From Cordyceps javanica (lineage: Eukaryota; Ascomycota; Sordariomycetes; Hypocreales; Cordycipitaceae), in the NCBI GenBank assembly GCA_036850795.1, contig JAAECO010000004.1, positions 3,658,001-3,722,000 of the forward strand: DNA of 64,000 nt, written 5' to 3'. Shown here one piece after another: positions 22,634 to 34,500 of this stretch (position 1 is the stretch's first letter; each line of letters begins with the position of its first letter). The notes beneath the pieces were generated by a model. The model had not been told where the DNA came from. It was given only the letters and a program-made list of their open reading frames with translations, and searched no databases. The translations under genes and the position numbers were made by a program.

Positions 22634-25600
22634 ATGGCCATGGCCAAAAAGGCCCGTCAAAGAATCAGCTATGGTAAGCCTGCCCGCACTCCGCAGCCAC
22701 GTCTCGTGCTCTCCGCACCCAACAGAGTGAAGCACGTCTTGCCTTCTGCCCGGGCTTCGGGCTGGCATCCTGCCCGTACCTGTCTTCCCGCGTTGAGCTC
22801 AGCGTCGCTAACCAGCTCTGCCACAGTTCTGGAAAATGGCAAGTCTTCGGCCGGCGGACACCGGCTCGGCGTAAACGGCCTGGCTGTAGACTCCAGTAAT
22901 GGCATCCTGTATGCACACGACCCTCGACACCGTCTCAAACCGGAACATGTCCTTCTGACCTTGATTACAGCTACTCCGGTGGTCGGGATGGTATCGTCTG
23001 CGCCTGGAACCTCGACCTGTCGACCGAACCCTCCAAAACGACCACCTCCACGTTTCGCGCCCAGACCCAGGCGCACATGCACTGGATCAACGATATTGCT
23101 CTAGCACAGAACAACACGGCCGTGGTCTCTGGGTCATCTGATCTTACGGTTAAAGTCTGGCGTCCCCATTCGGAAGAGAGCACCGTCGCTCACACAATTG
23201 GCGACCATGCCGACTACGTCAAGTGCGTCGTAGCCTCTGCCACCGACACCACCTCCAATACCATTGTTGCGGCCGGACTAGATCGCAAGATTTGCTGGTG
23301 GGATCTCAACGGCAAGGGCAAGTCCTTGGAAATCGACGTCAAGGGCGAGGAAATTCCAGAAAAAGGCTCCGTCTATTCCCTTGCCCTCGGCCGCAGCGTC
23401 GTTGCCAGTGGCGGGCCCGAAAAGACAATTCGTCTGCATGACCCGCGCTCAGGGGCCGAAGTTTCCAAGCTCATGGGACATCTCGGCAACATTCGATCCC
23501 TTCTCATCGACGACGCCGACGACACCATCCTCAGCGCTAGCGCAGACAAGACCGTCAAGCTCTGGAGCGTCCGCGGTGGACGTTGCATGTACACTTTCAC
23601 CATGCACGACGAGAGTGTCTGGTCACTCTTTTCCAACGACCCACGTCTCGGCATATTTTACAGCTCCGACCGCAACGGTATGGTTGCCAAGACGGACATT
23701 CGTGGCAGCTTTGACGAGGTCGACAATGGGTTGAGCTTGGCACTCGCCCAAGAGCACATTGGCGTCTCCAAGATTGTGGCCTCGCATGGACATATATGGA
23801 CTGCCACCAACAGGTCGTCCATCAATCGCTGGAGCGATTTCGACTTGGACCAAGAGCTGGACTTGCCACGGGACCACCGACACCGACGATCCGTTTCGGC
23901 CATTTCCGGCAAGTCTCATCAGACGTCACCTCCCAACACCAACGGCACCAGAAAGGGCGTCAACCCGCAATCTATTCTTAAGTTGTCCACCATGGGCATG
24001 TTTCTGCCCCGGTCAAATACTGACGGAGAGACCGTCAACGATGGTCCTTCCCGACGACCATCGATCGTCCCGACGGCTGAGCCTGAGCCAGAGATTAAGA
24101 CTATCTTCAATGCACCACAAGAGACCATTGAGGGCCAATTTGGTCTTTTGAAGCACAAGCTTCTCAATGATAGGAAGCGAGTGCTGACTTTAGACACCGC
24201 TGGCGACGTGCTTCTATGGGATCTGATACAGGTATGTTTATATAGTCGTGTCTGCCGGTCAATTTTAGCTAACTGTGTCAGTGCAAACCTGTCCAAAGCT
24301 TTGGCAAGCAGCATCTAGAAGATGTCGCCGACTTGCTCAACACAAGAGCCGCCGTTGCGCCATGGTGCTCTGTAGACTTGAGCTCCGGTAATTTGACTGT
24401 GATTCTGGAGCCGTACAATTGTTTCGACGCTGAAGTCTACGCCGATGAGCTAGATCTGGAAGACAAGATCGAATTCCGGGAAGACCAAAGAATCAGTCTT
24501 GGACGATGGATCCTGCGCTACCTGTTTGCCAACCTCATTGACGAAGAAATTAAGCGGGATGAGGCGTACCGCCACAAAATCAACGAAGAAGTGGAAAAGA
24601 AGATCGCCGCAGCCGCCTCGAGCACACCAGCCATTACCCCCGGGACATTGAGTCTTGGTTTGACGGACAGCACGGCCACCCCCCGGGCCGATGGCCTACA
24701 GCCTGCCTTCACACCCGGCATTGGCATAGCTGGCACGCCTGCTGTAGCTGTTGAATCGAGCAGCGCCTCACAGACTGGCCGCCCATCTGCGGACAAAGGC
24801 GATTACTTTACCGCCGGCATTGCCCCTGTTGATAATCCCACTACCATCAGAACCCCAGCCCCAGACACCGCCGAGGGTAAAACGTCGACGGACAATACAG
24901 ACAAGCCGAAAGAGAAGGAAAAGCCGGCAGATGGTGCCAAGTCACCCAGCACGCCTTTTGGCAAAAAGTTTCGCATGTCTTTTAGCTCCAAGAAGCTCGG
25001 ACGTTCGGCTTCGCAGGCCCTTCAGGAGAAGCCTGTTGTCGTGGACGAAAAGGCGGTCGAGTCAGAATCGTCTTCAAACCACGAAAAGGAAGTCGACGAT
25101 AGCTTCTATGGCGTCATCCAAAAGATACGCCATGAATACGAAAAGCAGCTCACCGAATCACCAGACAAACCAGTAGAAACGCGGGTCACGCCCAGTCTAC
25201 CCGCCGATACGCCGGTACTGAAACTACCACCTGGGACCAAGGTCATTATACAGGAGGAGACATCAGGCGGAAGCTCCAACGTGTACCAGGGCACTGTCGA
25301 GAGTGTCGGCCGCGACGCTGATATCATTGAGCAAAAGGCACCCATGTGGCTCGGTGACCTTCTCCTGCAGAACCAGGTACCCTTCAAGGAGCCCATCAAG
25401 ATCTCCTTTGTGCTCCACCCGCTTGACGGCCTGCCGGCTGTCGCAACCGATGGCAGCAGCCGTCTCAATGCCAACCGGATGCTTCGTGTCAAGAAGATAC
25501 TGGGCTACGTGGCCGAGCGCATAGAGCCGCCGCCCGGCCCCGACGACGAGGCGGATGCGCAGATGGACCCAGAAGAGTACTTGGAGCTGTACTGTAACGA

Positions 25601-25826
25601 GCAGCTACTGGAAGCGACGCTGACCTTGGCCACGCTGCGCACTCACATCTGGAAAGGCGGCAACGATATTGTCCTCTTTTACAAGACCAATGGACGCAAG
25701 ACGCTGAGACCGATGCCGGCCCCAGAGCCCGAGCCACAGCCCGAGCAGCAGCAACAGCAGCAGCAACAGCAGCAGCAGCAGCCGGAGGAGCCGCTCGCGA
25801 GCCCTTCGCTGACCGCCGCGGCATAA
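22634..25826 (+). CDS. WDR48/UAF1-like WD40 activator of deubiquitinases
   Basis: Four exons: 22634-22673, 22827-22908, 22971-24231 and 24282-25826, giving 975 residues. Introns are 153, 62 and 50 bp, all GT-AG and in frame (joins read ...RISYVLENG, ...GILYSGG and ...DLIQCKPVQ). Residues ~20-330 hold WD40 repeats (GSSDLTVKVW, GLDRKICWWD, GGPEKTIRLHD, ASADKTVKLWSV). The C-terminal half has the DUF3337 region of WDR48, starting after intron 3 and ending near IWKGGNDIVLFYKTNGRK, separated by Ser/Pro-rich linkers. A 12-Gln tract lies at 25744-25779. WDR48 (S. pombe Bun107) binds and activates USP1/USP12/USP46-type ubiquitin proteases, and this is its likely fungal counterpart. An upstream in-frame ATG at 22586 exists, but MAMAKKARQRISY matches the usual start better. 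Convergent with the carrier gene at 26183. Confidence 0.9.
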
Positions 25827-26182
25827 AAAGCCGCATCAGTTTTTCATTCATCATCTTTTGGATTTGCGCGTAATTGCTTGCTTCGAGTCATGGATACCCC
25901 GCAGGCTCAATGTACCACTCCATTACAGCCCGATCGTGCTGTTGATTTGTTTTGATAACTTGTCGTCATATTCCGTTTAATTAGCATGCTTGTCGAATAA
26001 TATGAGGATGCTATTTTCCACTTGTTGTATTTCCATTCTATGTACACTGGCGTTTTTCACTCTCTGTCTCTCTCTCTTGAGTTTTGGTAAATACAGCTTT
26101 CTATCATGCAAAGCCCTCGTATCGTACACGCGCGCGCACACGTCCATCCAGCCTTTTTATTTCTTTATCCTTCTCTCTGTTT
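25827..26182. other. Convergent 3' intergenic region
   Basis: 356 bp between two convergent stop codons. T-rich with no open frame of interest; presumably overlapping 3' untranslated regions. Confidence 0.6.
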
Positions 26183-27112
26183 TCATGACGGCATACCCAT
26201 CGTATTCACCACCCACTGATAGCTGCCCAGAAAGATGGCGCCGCCGATGGAGATCCACGTCACCCTGGGGACGACGCCGGCGAAGAAGGGCCGCAGGCCT
26301 TCCTCGCGCGCCATGCGGCCAAAGACGGCCGCGACCGAGACCTTTTCGGGCGAGAGCATGACGCGCGTCTTGAGCACGTCGAGGGGCGTGGTGGCCGCGG
26401 CGGCCACGGCGCCGGCCGCGCTCCCAAACAGGGCGCTCTCGGCGGCGCTGACTTCCATCCTCGTCCCGTCGCCGCCGTCGCCGCCGCCGCTTCGCCGTCG
26501 TCGCAGCCGCCACGCCTTCATGCCCTCCCACAGCGGAAACTGAATCACCGTAAACGGCACCTCGCGGAAGACGGTGATGCCCCACCCGCGGTACAGCGCG
26601 CGCCGCAGGGCCGGCAGCCCGCCCGACGCCGACGACGCGAGGATGGCGCGCAGCGCCCGGGCCGACGAGCCCCCGTGCTGACCGGCCTGGGCGCGCTGCT
26701 TGACGACCTCTGTGGGGACGCGCACCGCGCAGGCGGCGACCTCGCCGCAGCTGGCGGCCGCCATGTGGGTGAGGGTGTCGCCGGTGCCGGAGCCGGTGCC
26801 ACCACCACCGGCGCCGGTCAGGTTTCGGAGTCGGGGTGCCAGAAACTGCTTCGTAGACTCGTAGGTGCAGAAGAAAAAGGCGGCGCCGGGCGCGGATCCG
26901 ACCACGGCGGACCCGATGCCCCGGTAGATGCCGGCGAAGCCGCCGGACGCGAAGAAGCCGGCCGACGACTGCAGCCGCGTCTTGAGCGTGTCGAGCGGGA
27001 AGAGGGAGAGGTCGACGGTGGTGCCGGCGACGGCGCCGGCGAGGAGAGCAGTGCGAAAGGGCGTGCCGGCGGTGCCGGCGGCGGCCGTCGTGGGTTGTTG
27101 GTCGTCATTCAT
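26183..27112 (-). CDS. PET8: Mitochondrial S-adenosylmethionine carrier (Pet8/SAMC type)
   Basis: Intronless, 309 residues. Three mitochondrial-carrier repeats are visible with the signatures FPLDTLKTRLQ, VPTEVVKQRAQ and TPLDVLKTRVM, and RGIGSAVVGSAPGAAFFFCTYE and YRGWGITVFREVPFTVIQFPLWE, which are typical of SAM carriers. It would exchange cytosolic S-adenosylmethionine for matrix S-adenosylhomocysteine across the inner mitochondrial membrane, supplying methylation and biotin/lipoate synthesis. Gly-rich (GGGGTGSGTG) and Arg/Gly/Asp-rich loops between repeats make it slightly longer than yeast Pet8. Codon use is strikingly GC-rich compared with its neighbours. A (TCC)n tract lies in the leader on its sense strand. 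Confidence 0.92.
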   Translation of the reverse strand: MNDDQQPTTAAAGTAGTPFRTALLAGAVAGTTVDLSLFPLDTLKTRLQSSAGFFASGGFAGIYRGIGSAVVGSAPGAAFFFCTYESTKQFLAPRLRNLTGAGGGGTGSGTGDTLTHMAAASCGEVAACAVRVPTEVVKQRAQAGQHGGSSARALRAILASSASGGLPALRRALYRGWGITVFREVPFTVIQFPLWEGMKAWRLRRRRSGGGDGGDGTRMEVSAAESALFGSAAGAVAAAATTPLDVLKTRVMLSPEKVSVAAVFGRMAREEGLRPFFAGVVPRVTWISIGGAIFLGSYQWVVNTMGMPS

Positions 27113-27842
27113 CGTTTTTTTTTGTTGAGGGGTTTGTGGTCGCGTGACGACTGGACGGGAGCGTTGAGAGGAAGGAGGAGGAGGAGGAGGAGGAGGAGGA
27201 GGAGGAGGAGGAGGAGGAACAAGTAAAAGAGGCCGATGGAGGGTTGAAAAGGCCCAATGGGGCCGGATCTATAAAGAGGCGTCGCTTTCTGATTGAGAGA
27301 GCCGAGATCTTCTCGTCTTTTTCTTTTCTTTTTATTGTGGCATCGTGGGCGGGTAGTAGCAGAGGGTTGGTTTGTCGTTGGGAAAGACGGGAATCCTGGA
27401 GGGCGCTTATCGATACGACCGCTTGCTCGCGGCTGCGACCGGCCGAACAACGGAGCAACACCTCGGTAACCGGGCTACCCTATATATGATTTTCTATGTT
27501 GCTGAGAACGACCCATGGTGTAGTTAGATGGCAATTGACTCGATGATGCTGGTTTTTCATGTCGAAATGCTCAATTGATCCGGATTTCATCCATTGGCGG
27601 CACGCACCGAAGTGGACCATAATGGCAATATGGTGCCATGGATGTGGTGGTGATGCGTCATTGCCGTGGGCTTATGAGGTTACCTTGACAGATGACCCTT
27701 TTTCATTTCAACCTCGTAAAATGAAAGAAGAAGGGTAAAAATACGAATCATGCTCATCCCAAATGAATACGAATAACAGCATAAAATGACATCAATCAAT
27801 ACCGATTAATCAGAGAGTGAATTACATGGCCCCTTCCCCTCT
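27113..27842. other. Carrier leader and downstream 3' flank
   Basis: 730 bp. The part next to 27112 is the leader of the carrier gene and contains the GGA repeat at 27171-27218 (CT-rich on the coding strand). The rest is AT-richer and includes the 3' flank of the neighbouring minus-strand gene's stop at 27843. No gene seen. Confidence 0.5.
27171..27218. repeat. (GGA)n microsatellite in carrier leader
   Basis: Nearly perfect GGA/GAG triplet tract 59-106 bases upstream of the SAM carrier start; pyrimidine-rich on the sense strand. Confidence 0.9.
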
Positions 27843-28288
27843 TTATTGACTACTCGTCCCGCTCTTCTTTTGCTCCTCGGCCATCTTCTTGGTCCGCTCC
27901 TGAAGCTGCTGGACCGACTCGGCCGCGGCGCCGTGGCCCTTGTCCGCCTTGACGGCCTCCTCGCTGTCCGAGGCCAGCTCGCGCTTCCACTGCGGGGCGC
28001 CGTCCTTGTGCTTGCGGAGGGAGTCGAGCTTGTGCTTGTCCACGTCGTCGTCTGTGTCTGACTGGGTTAGTCTTCTTCTTCTGCCTTCTTCTTCACATGC
28101 ACAGTGGCGAAAGGGTTGCGAGGAGCCACAAAGATAAAAAATAAAATAAATAAAGGGCACTGTTACGCACTCGAGCTGGATTCCTTGTGGGAGAGCACGC
28201 GCGAAGAGGAAAACGACACGCGCGTCGCTGGCAGGGCGGCGCGGCCGGCGCCGACGATGCGGGGAAGGATCGTCTTGGAGGCAAGCAT
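27843..28288 (-). CDS. Small conserved fungal protein, probable mitochondrial
   Basis: Two exons on the minus strand: 28288-28171 and 28057-27843, giving 110 residues. The intron is 28058-28170 (113 bp, GTGCGT...CAG, with a GACTAACC branch site), phase 1. The N-terminus (MLASKTILPRIVGAGRAALP, then TRVSFSSSRVLS) is rich in Arg and Ser and lacks acids, a typical mitochondrial presequence with a likely cleavage near SFSSSR. The mature part is highly charged (DDDVDKHKLDSLRKHKDG, then WKRELASDSEEAVKADK) and ends in a predicted coiled coil (QLQERTKKMAEEQKK). It resembles a family of small fungal proteins of unknown function. It is not a clear ATP-synthase inhibitor. Confidence 0.72.
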
Positions 28289-29487
28289 GGCTTCGTTCTT
28301 TTTTTTTTTCTAATAGTCTTTGCTCGCTTTGCTGCGTCTGCTGTGAAAACCATCAGTAGAGGTACTTTGCTCGTTTCGAGCCAATGCTCGCGCAGTTTGT
28401 TCCTACGTTGTCGATCTTGATGACTGAGGTCGGGAAATTGGGGGCAAGATGGAATTTCTTGTAGGATGTTTGAAGAAAAGCTGCTATGCGAACAATGATG
28501 TGTAGAAAGGGAAAAAGGACAGAGAGAAGAGAGAGGAAATAAACACAAGGCCCATAAATTAAATAGCAATGTATCCAATTGCCAGATCCTCATTTGCACG
28601 CAATCAAACGGTTCTCGATCATGGCCGGTAGGTCTTGTGACGTCAGCATGACAGCAACATCGGAAAACGTTCCCCCTCCGTTGAGCCAAGACGATGGCGA
28701 CAACTTGACAGATGCAACAAAACCAAGTCATGATCAATGGAAAGAGGGTTTGCTCAATTGCTTCGTAATTGCTGCAGAAAAAAAAAAGAAAGTCGTAATA
28801 GGGCAATGCTGAAATGAGTGATGAAGATCTGGGTGATGGCCTGCACCAGCAACAGAGCTTCATCTCACCCCAGTCGTGCCAGTACATTGGCTATTTTATC
28901 ATTCCAAGAGTACGTCGATAGCATCCATTCACATTTCACAAGCATCAAGACGCCAAAGTAAAGAGTAGAAAAAGTCATGTATTCATCTGCAGGCTCTCAA
29001 GCCGCGGTATCAACCAGCGCCGTATCCAAAATATGTGCACTTCAAATTGCAACACCATGGAACTCAATGGTCCCGACAACAAGCCCGGTAATGTAGAACC
29101 TCCCTGCCCAAATCATTCATAAAACCTCGCAGATGCTCCCAGAGTAGATAATCAAGACAAAAAAAGTAACACAAGCTAGCCCCAAACCCAGGGACGTTGT
29201 AAGAAAGCAAAGATCAAACCCAGGCCAGAAATCCTTCAACCCGCGAGATGCCAGAAAACCAGAAAAAGACTCGCCCTAGCCCGCTCGCGGCAGGTAGTAC
29301 TAAATAATAAGGTAATAAAATGTGGTCCAGAACCGAAAATGAACAATGGACAGAATTCTCAAGTTGCTCGCCGTCATTTGTACAACAAGAAATCAGAGAA
29401 TGGGACAGGAGCGCCACATTCCCAAAGCATATCGTCGCACAACAAGAAGCAGCCGAAATACGGCAACGCAGAAAAACAACACCATAG
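28289..29487. other. Intergenic region, no supported gene
   Basis: About 1.2 kb. The part next to 28288 is the upstream region of the small mitochondrial gene. The stretch is moderately AT-rich with no recognisable coding frame; a 264-codon frame at 28093-28887 is an intron read-through shadow. Confidence 0.5.
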
Positions 29488-29655
29488 TCAGCAGGCTTCC
29501 TTTTGGGAAGCTTGCTTCGGCTTGTCCACACCGGCGCGCAAGCGGATATGCTGCGCGCCCCATGACATCAGCCAACCCAAGAAACAATTGCCCATGATAA
29601 ACACCATGAAGAATAGAATGACCCGGTCGTATCCCCCGCCATAAAAACACCACCT
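29488..29655 (-). CDS. Possible small membrane protein or terminal exon (doubtful)
   Basis: A minus-strand open frame ends at 29488. Its last ~55 residues contain a clear hydrophobic helix (VILFFMVFIMGNCFLGWLMSW) followed by a basic tail (QHIRLRAGVDKPKQ). The full open frame starts at 29742, but its first part looks unlike protein, and a TTTTTAG acceptor-like site just before 29653 suggests this could be a last exon joined to an unidentified upstream exon. Two other frames are also open here, so coding status is uncertain. No family recognised. Confidence 0.25.
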   Translation of the reverse strand, partial: RWCFYGGGYDRVILFFMVFIMGNCFLGWLMSWGAQHIRLRAGVDKPKQASQKEAC

Positions 29656-30331
29656 TTCTAAAAAGTCTTTTTTGGAAATTTGATGCCGTGAGGCCTCATC
29701 CCCGTAATGAGACCACACATGTCTTTTTTTTTGTGATGTCAATTGTCACGCGTCATGCGCGGACAAGCGAATGCACTCAAACGCAAAGACATCGCTTCGG
29801 AACCCAAATGCAAGCCGTTGTGTATGCAAAAGAAAACAAAAAACAAAAAACAAAAACAATAGTCTTCCGTGTCAAACGCCCGTATATGACTTGAGTCGCC
29901 TGATTCTAGGCAGACAAAATGAAAATGGGAATAAAACAAACCCAAAGCAAATGTGGTATCGATCCATTTTATCGTTGAAACGCGCCGGTATATCCTCGAA
30001 TGAATTTTTGTGTATAGAAACACTGAAAGGGGGTATGTCGATTATGATTGCTTGTACAGTGCGAGCCAGCAGTCGAGCGGCGTACGAGGCCTCGCAGTCC
30101 TCGTCGCGGGGGGAATACTTGCTCGGGCAAGAGAGGAGTCCAGCCATGAAAAACGACACCAAAGAACTGGGTTCATTTCGCTCATTTCCATTATGCCCAC
30201 CAGGAGATGAACAGCGCCCGAAATCAGGGATGCGTTGGGTGGAAAGTGGGGCCGCGGTAGGGCGGCCGCCAGTTCACGCCGGCGCACAACAGCTCGTCAA
30301 GAGCGCAAGCGCGGCGGGAGGCGGCGGCAGC
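29656..30331. other. 3' flank of the 30.3-kb gene
   Basis: About 675 bp downstream of the stop at 30332. It contains A-rich stretches near 29830-29860. Long open frames in it are antisense shadows. Confidence 0.45.
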
Positions 30332-30952
30332 TTACCAGCGACGCATAGGGTGCTGGGGCATCCTGATGGGAGAAACGGAAGGGGGAGCGGACGGGGGAGG
30401 GCTGGACATGGTGACGCCAGTGATGGGGTTGATGATGGGGATGGCGTTGCGGCCCCTGGCAGATGGCTGGTGGAGTTTGAAGGTCGGCTGGCTCTGGAGG
30501 GCAGGAGGAACAAAGGAGGGCGAGGAAGAGTTGAGAGAGAACCCCGGGGTGATGGACTGAGGCTGCTGGGTGGGTGACGACTCGGGAGAGTTGCTGGCAA
30601 GCGAAGAGCGCTCCGAGGAAGAAATGGAGACGAGCTGGGACTTGTCAGAGAGGGCCGGAGAGGATGCGCCGGACGAGCGGTCGCTACTCACGTCAGTCTC
30701 GGTCAGGAGACCAGGGCAGAATTCCATGTCGTCTTCGAGGTCGAAGGAGCGGACAGCCTCAAACTTGGTGCGGAAAGCAGAGAGGGCGGCCGACTCGTTC
30801 ATGTCCTTGATGCCACGGACGCCACGGAACTGACGCTGAGAGTTTTGAGAGACGGAGAGACGGGCAGTCCTGCGATTGCGGCCACCGTGGTGGTTGTGGG
30901 TGACGGGGCCGGGCTGCGCCGGCATGGCGCCGTATGGGTAGTAGGAAGCCAT
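30332..30952 (-). CDS. Conserved fungal protein of unknown function
   Basis: Intronless model of 206 residues starting MASYYPYGAMPAQPG. A longer in-frame start at 31078 adds a His/Thr-rich low-complexity leader that looks untranslated, so 30952 is preferred. Features: a basic segment (GRNRRTARLSVSQNSQRQFRG), a likely helical conserved core (AALSAFRTKFEAVRSFDLEDD, then MEFCPGLLTE), a Ser-rich acidic region with many SP/SS sites (possible phosphorylation), and a Pro-rich end with NAIPIINPITGV and SPPPSAPPSVSPIRM. I recognise this as a recurring filamentous-fungal family without known function. The last codons include TGGTAAGC, a potential splice donor, so a downstream terminal exon cannot be excluded. 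Confidence 0.75.
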   Translation of the reverse strand: MASYYPYGAMPAQPGPVTHNHHGGRNRRTARLSVSQNSQRQFRGVRGIKDMNESAALSAFRTKFEAVRSFDLEDDMEFCPGLLTETDVSSDRSSGASSPALSDKSQLVSISSSERSSLASNSPESSPTQQPQSITPGFSLNSSSPSFVPPALQSQPTFKLHQPSARGRNAIPIINPITGVTMSSPPPSAPPSVSPIRMPQHPMRRW

Positions 30953-31500
30953 TGTATTGTGATGTTGAGGGGGTGGTGTGCGGTGCGCGGTGTGCGATGT
31001 GCGATGTGCGGCGTAAGAATCGGGAGCGGCGAGAGCAGATTGTTTTGATTCGTGAGGGGAGACTTGGGTTGAGAGCAACGTTGATGAGCTTCTATTTCAT
31101 GTAGGAATGCGACAAGCGATGGAGCTATATAGCAAAAGGAAGTGTACAGAGAGGGGGATGCAGAATGAAGAGGTGAAGATGGAAGATGGGGGGGAAGATG
31201 GAGTTGTGCAAGAGGAGGAGGGAAGAAGAAAAGAAAGGTCGGACAGTGGTGGGTGGGTGTGGGATGGGGGAGATGGTTTCGGCTTGGGTGGTGACCTTGG
31301 CCTTTTGGGTGGGCGAAGAAAAGGTGGGTGAGGAAGGAAAAAGGTGGGCGGGGGAGAGGCGAGAGGTAGGCGAGTTGGCCAGTGATAGGATGCGAGGAGG
31401 AGAAAAAGGTGGGTGTTGGAGATGGAGGTATGCACTGACGAGAAATGCGGTGGGCAGACAAGCAGACAGGCAGGCAGGCACAGGTTGACAGACCAGATTA
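30953..31500 (-). promoter_or_regulatory. Pyrimidine-rich upstream region of the 30.3-kb gene
   Basis: The plus strand is dominated by GA/GGTG sequence from about 31130 to 31490, so C/T-rich on the gene's sense strand, with GGCAGGCA units near 31467-31484. This fits promoter and 5'-leader composition elsewhere in the window. Minus-strand open frames here (31097-31801) are Ser/Pro/Leu artefacts of that composition. Confidence 0.4.
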
Positions 31501-34500
31501 GGTACTTACTGGTAGCAGGCGGGACGAATGGGTGGGTTGTGGTGAGGGTAGAGGCCACCAAGTGCGCTAAAAGGGTGGGATTACAGGGAGGCGGTGACCT
31601 GACGCAGAGGGTTGGAGCACTGAGAGGGACGCTGAAGGTGAGTGCTGGGAGGCTGCCTACTAACCTGTCGACGGGCCTATCAGTACCTGGCAGGCCCCTC
31701 CGAGAGAGGCTGTCCAGAACCAGCACGGCAGTGCCGGGGTCGGGGGATGGAGGGTGGCACGGTGAGTGGGACCAGGAGGCGAGCGACGAATGGAAACACA
31801 ACCGACCGCATCCACCGTGTTTGCCACTAGCCGGGTATTGGACAATGTCGGGGCCGGTCTAAGCTGCAAACATGCTAGCGGGATTGTGGTATGACAGGGT
31901 GGGGTCCCCCAACGCTACGGTGTGAGATGTGGCAACTGCACTGTAGGCTGTTTTCTCTCTGGCGCCGCCGCTCTGGCTTTCTGGCAGGCTGACTGCTGCG
32001 CCGTTGTTGACCAAAGCAGCGTGTCGAGCGTGGCCTAGCGGGTGCGTAAGCCTGCAACCCTTGCTACCCTTGCAACGCTTGCTGTGCCCGGCTGGCCAGT
32101 CAAAGGGCCGGGTCAGGTAGACTGGAAACCCCACCAGTGCGCCGATGCGGTGCTGCATGCACGGGAGAGACAGAGGAAGCTCACAAGGGCAACAAGGGGT
32201 GGTGACTGTGGTGAGGGCCGTGAGGCAGGCAAATTGGAAGGTACCTAGGTCCCAGGCTACTTAGAGACAGTGCCGGCACAGTGCATTCGGACAAACTCCT
32301 TCCCCAACCAACCTGGCACTGCGCAAGGCAGCGCAGGCACGCAGGCAGGCTCTCGGCGGCGGCGGCGAGCTGCAGGTCAGGCGCTTGCAGGGGGTTATTT
32401 TTTATGCCGTAAAGGTGGCTGGGCGATTGATGCAGGAGGAGAGAGATGGCGGAAGAATGCTCAGAGTTGACGTTCAGGAGAAAATGTGCAGAACAAAACA
32501 TGTCAGGCCTTTGACCAGACTGTTCATGCGACCAAAAAAAAACAGAGAGCAGAAGATGAGGCCAAATACGGGCGAATGTAAACATACTACCGTTCCTGTT
32601 GGGTACTAACAATAAACATGACCTCGGGAGACGCCTCCGCTCCGTCAAAGACTCAGACCACACACCACAAACGATGAGACGGGTGCACCAGCAAGAACGT
32701 GAATACTCGGCACTGAGTAGAGGTAGGTACTTACCTGGGCACGCACAGTGAGGTGAATGAGCGAGTTGCTCCACAGGCCATGAATGTACTTACCTCCCAT
32801 TCCTACCTAATCTGTACGCTCTTGATTTACTATTTAAAAAACAAGAAACAGAAAAAGCGGCCAGTCACTTGACCGCTCTCCTGTTTGCTGGGGCTCGGAT
32901 GCCCCACACGAACTGCGTCAGTTTGTACTCGGTATCTGCCAGTAAGTACAGCGTGAATTCGTCAATTACCTGCTGAACTTCCCTGGCCAATCGCGACAGC
33001 TTTTTGACGCCGGCTGGCAAAACTGGCTTCCAGTGCGCATTTCGCAACCTTGATAGCTGCAAGGCGCGAGTCGGGCCACTGTGTTTGGGGATTACCACCA
33101 CCACCACCACCACCACCACCACCACCACCACCACCACCATCACCACCAGTAGGATTTTTTTTTTCATGACCAGAGAATGGATCCTTACGTGTAATAGCCG
33201 CTTGATTGATTGATTATTTTTATATTCGGCTGCTGGGCCCTGCTCTGCCTGACCTGTCCCCTCCTGCATGATCCCCAAGAGACCCGCCGGGCCTGCTTGC
33301 CTGCCTGCCAGCCAGTTACCAACTTCCAGTACCAGTTAACCAGTACGGGCGGCGTAGCTTACCAGCCAGTAGCCTGCACATTGCAGCAAGCACGGCGCCA
33401 ATGCCGTTGCCGATTTTTCCTTTAAATATAAAAATAAATATTTTTTTTTCGCCTCTACTTTATTCAGCATGCCAGGCACAGCCAAAAAGCCGCCACGGAT
33501 ACTTTGTGCTTGGCTTGCCCTGCACTGATCCCTGCCTAGACGGGGCGGCGCCCTCGCCCACGCCCACGCCCACGTTGCCCTGGCGGGGGTGCTTCATAAA
33601 TAGGCACTCGATACTAATACTAGTAGTAAAGAGATAAACCCTGATAGCGCCGGCGGTGGCGAAACTCTGGCTTGACAGCCACGCAGCCACGCCCGCGGCG
33701 CCTCTTGGCCACCACCACCAGGACGGATTCGAGAGAGCACGGAGCCAGTGAGCCAAGCAGGCAGTCTGTCAATCTGTGGACCGGCCGAGGCCAGCAGAAC
33801 AAGAGATGCAGGGACAGACAACCAAGGCCGGCACTGGCAGCCCTGAATAACCCGGGTGCCTACCGACACGTTGTTACTCAGTAACTTGCGGATAGCATGC
33901 ACCCCATTCTCGATCTACAGATTACATGTATCCCTAATCACGACACCCGCCGACCGGCTTGCCTCTCTCTCTGCCCTGCCTATGGCTTTCTCTCTCTCTC
34001 TCTGTCTTGCCGCCCGCTTTCCAATACAATACGAAAAAGCATTACACTCCTTCATGGACACCCTAATAACACTGGTAATCCCTACATCCAGCTCATCTTC
34101 ACTCCCCTCTCCTCCCCCCTTTCAACCTTGTTACTGAACACACCCCTTCAATCTCCTCCCCTCTCCCTCCCCCTCTCCCTCGAATCGTGATGACTCGCCC
34201 GTGTCACCCTCATGACCTCCGCAACGCCGACGTCGGAAAAAGAGGGCGGGGATGGGGTACCATCTACTGAGTAAGTAGGACGGACTCAACCACCAAAAAA
34301 AAAAAATCCTCATCGCGTCAGCCGGGGGCTAGCACCGAAAAAAGAAAGTCAACGGGATGGACGAGCGAGCGCGTGGTCACCCCGTCCTTCATTGTCACCG
34401 GTTAAGTCTGGCCACCAAATCCGGCACCACCACACCACCACCCGGGGGGCTGTGTCCTGCGAGCGCATAGTGAAACCCGGCGACCCCTTTGGACACCTTC

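Noticed and set aside
28093..28887. 264-codon minus-strand open frame
   Set aside because: Out-of-frame reading across exon 1 and the intron of the small mitochondrial gene; the spliced model explains the region better.
29771..30577. 268-codon plus-strand open frame
   Set aside because: Antisense to the conserved fungal protein at 30332-30952 and to its 3' flank.
31097..31801. 234-codon minus-strand Ser/Pro/Leu-rich open frame
   Set aside because: Product of a pyrimidine-rich promoter tract, not a protein-like sequence.
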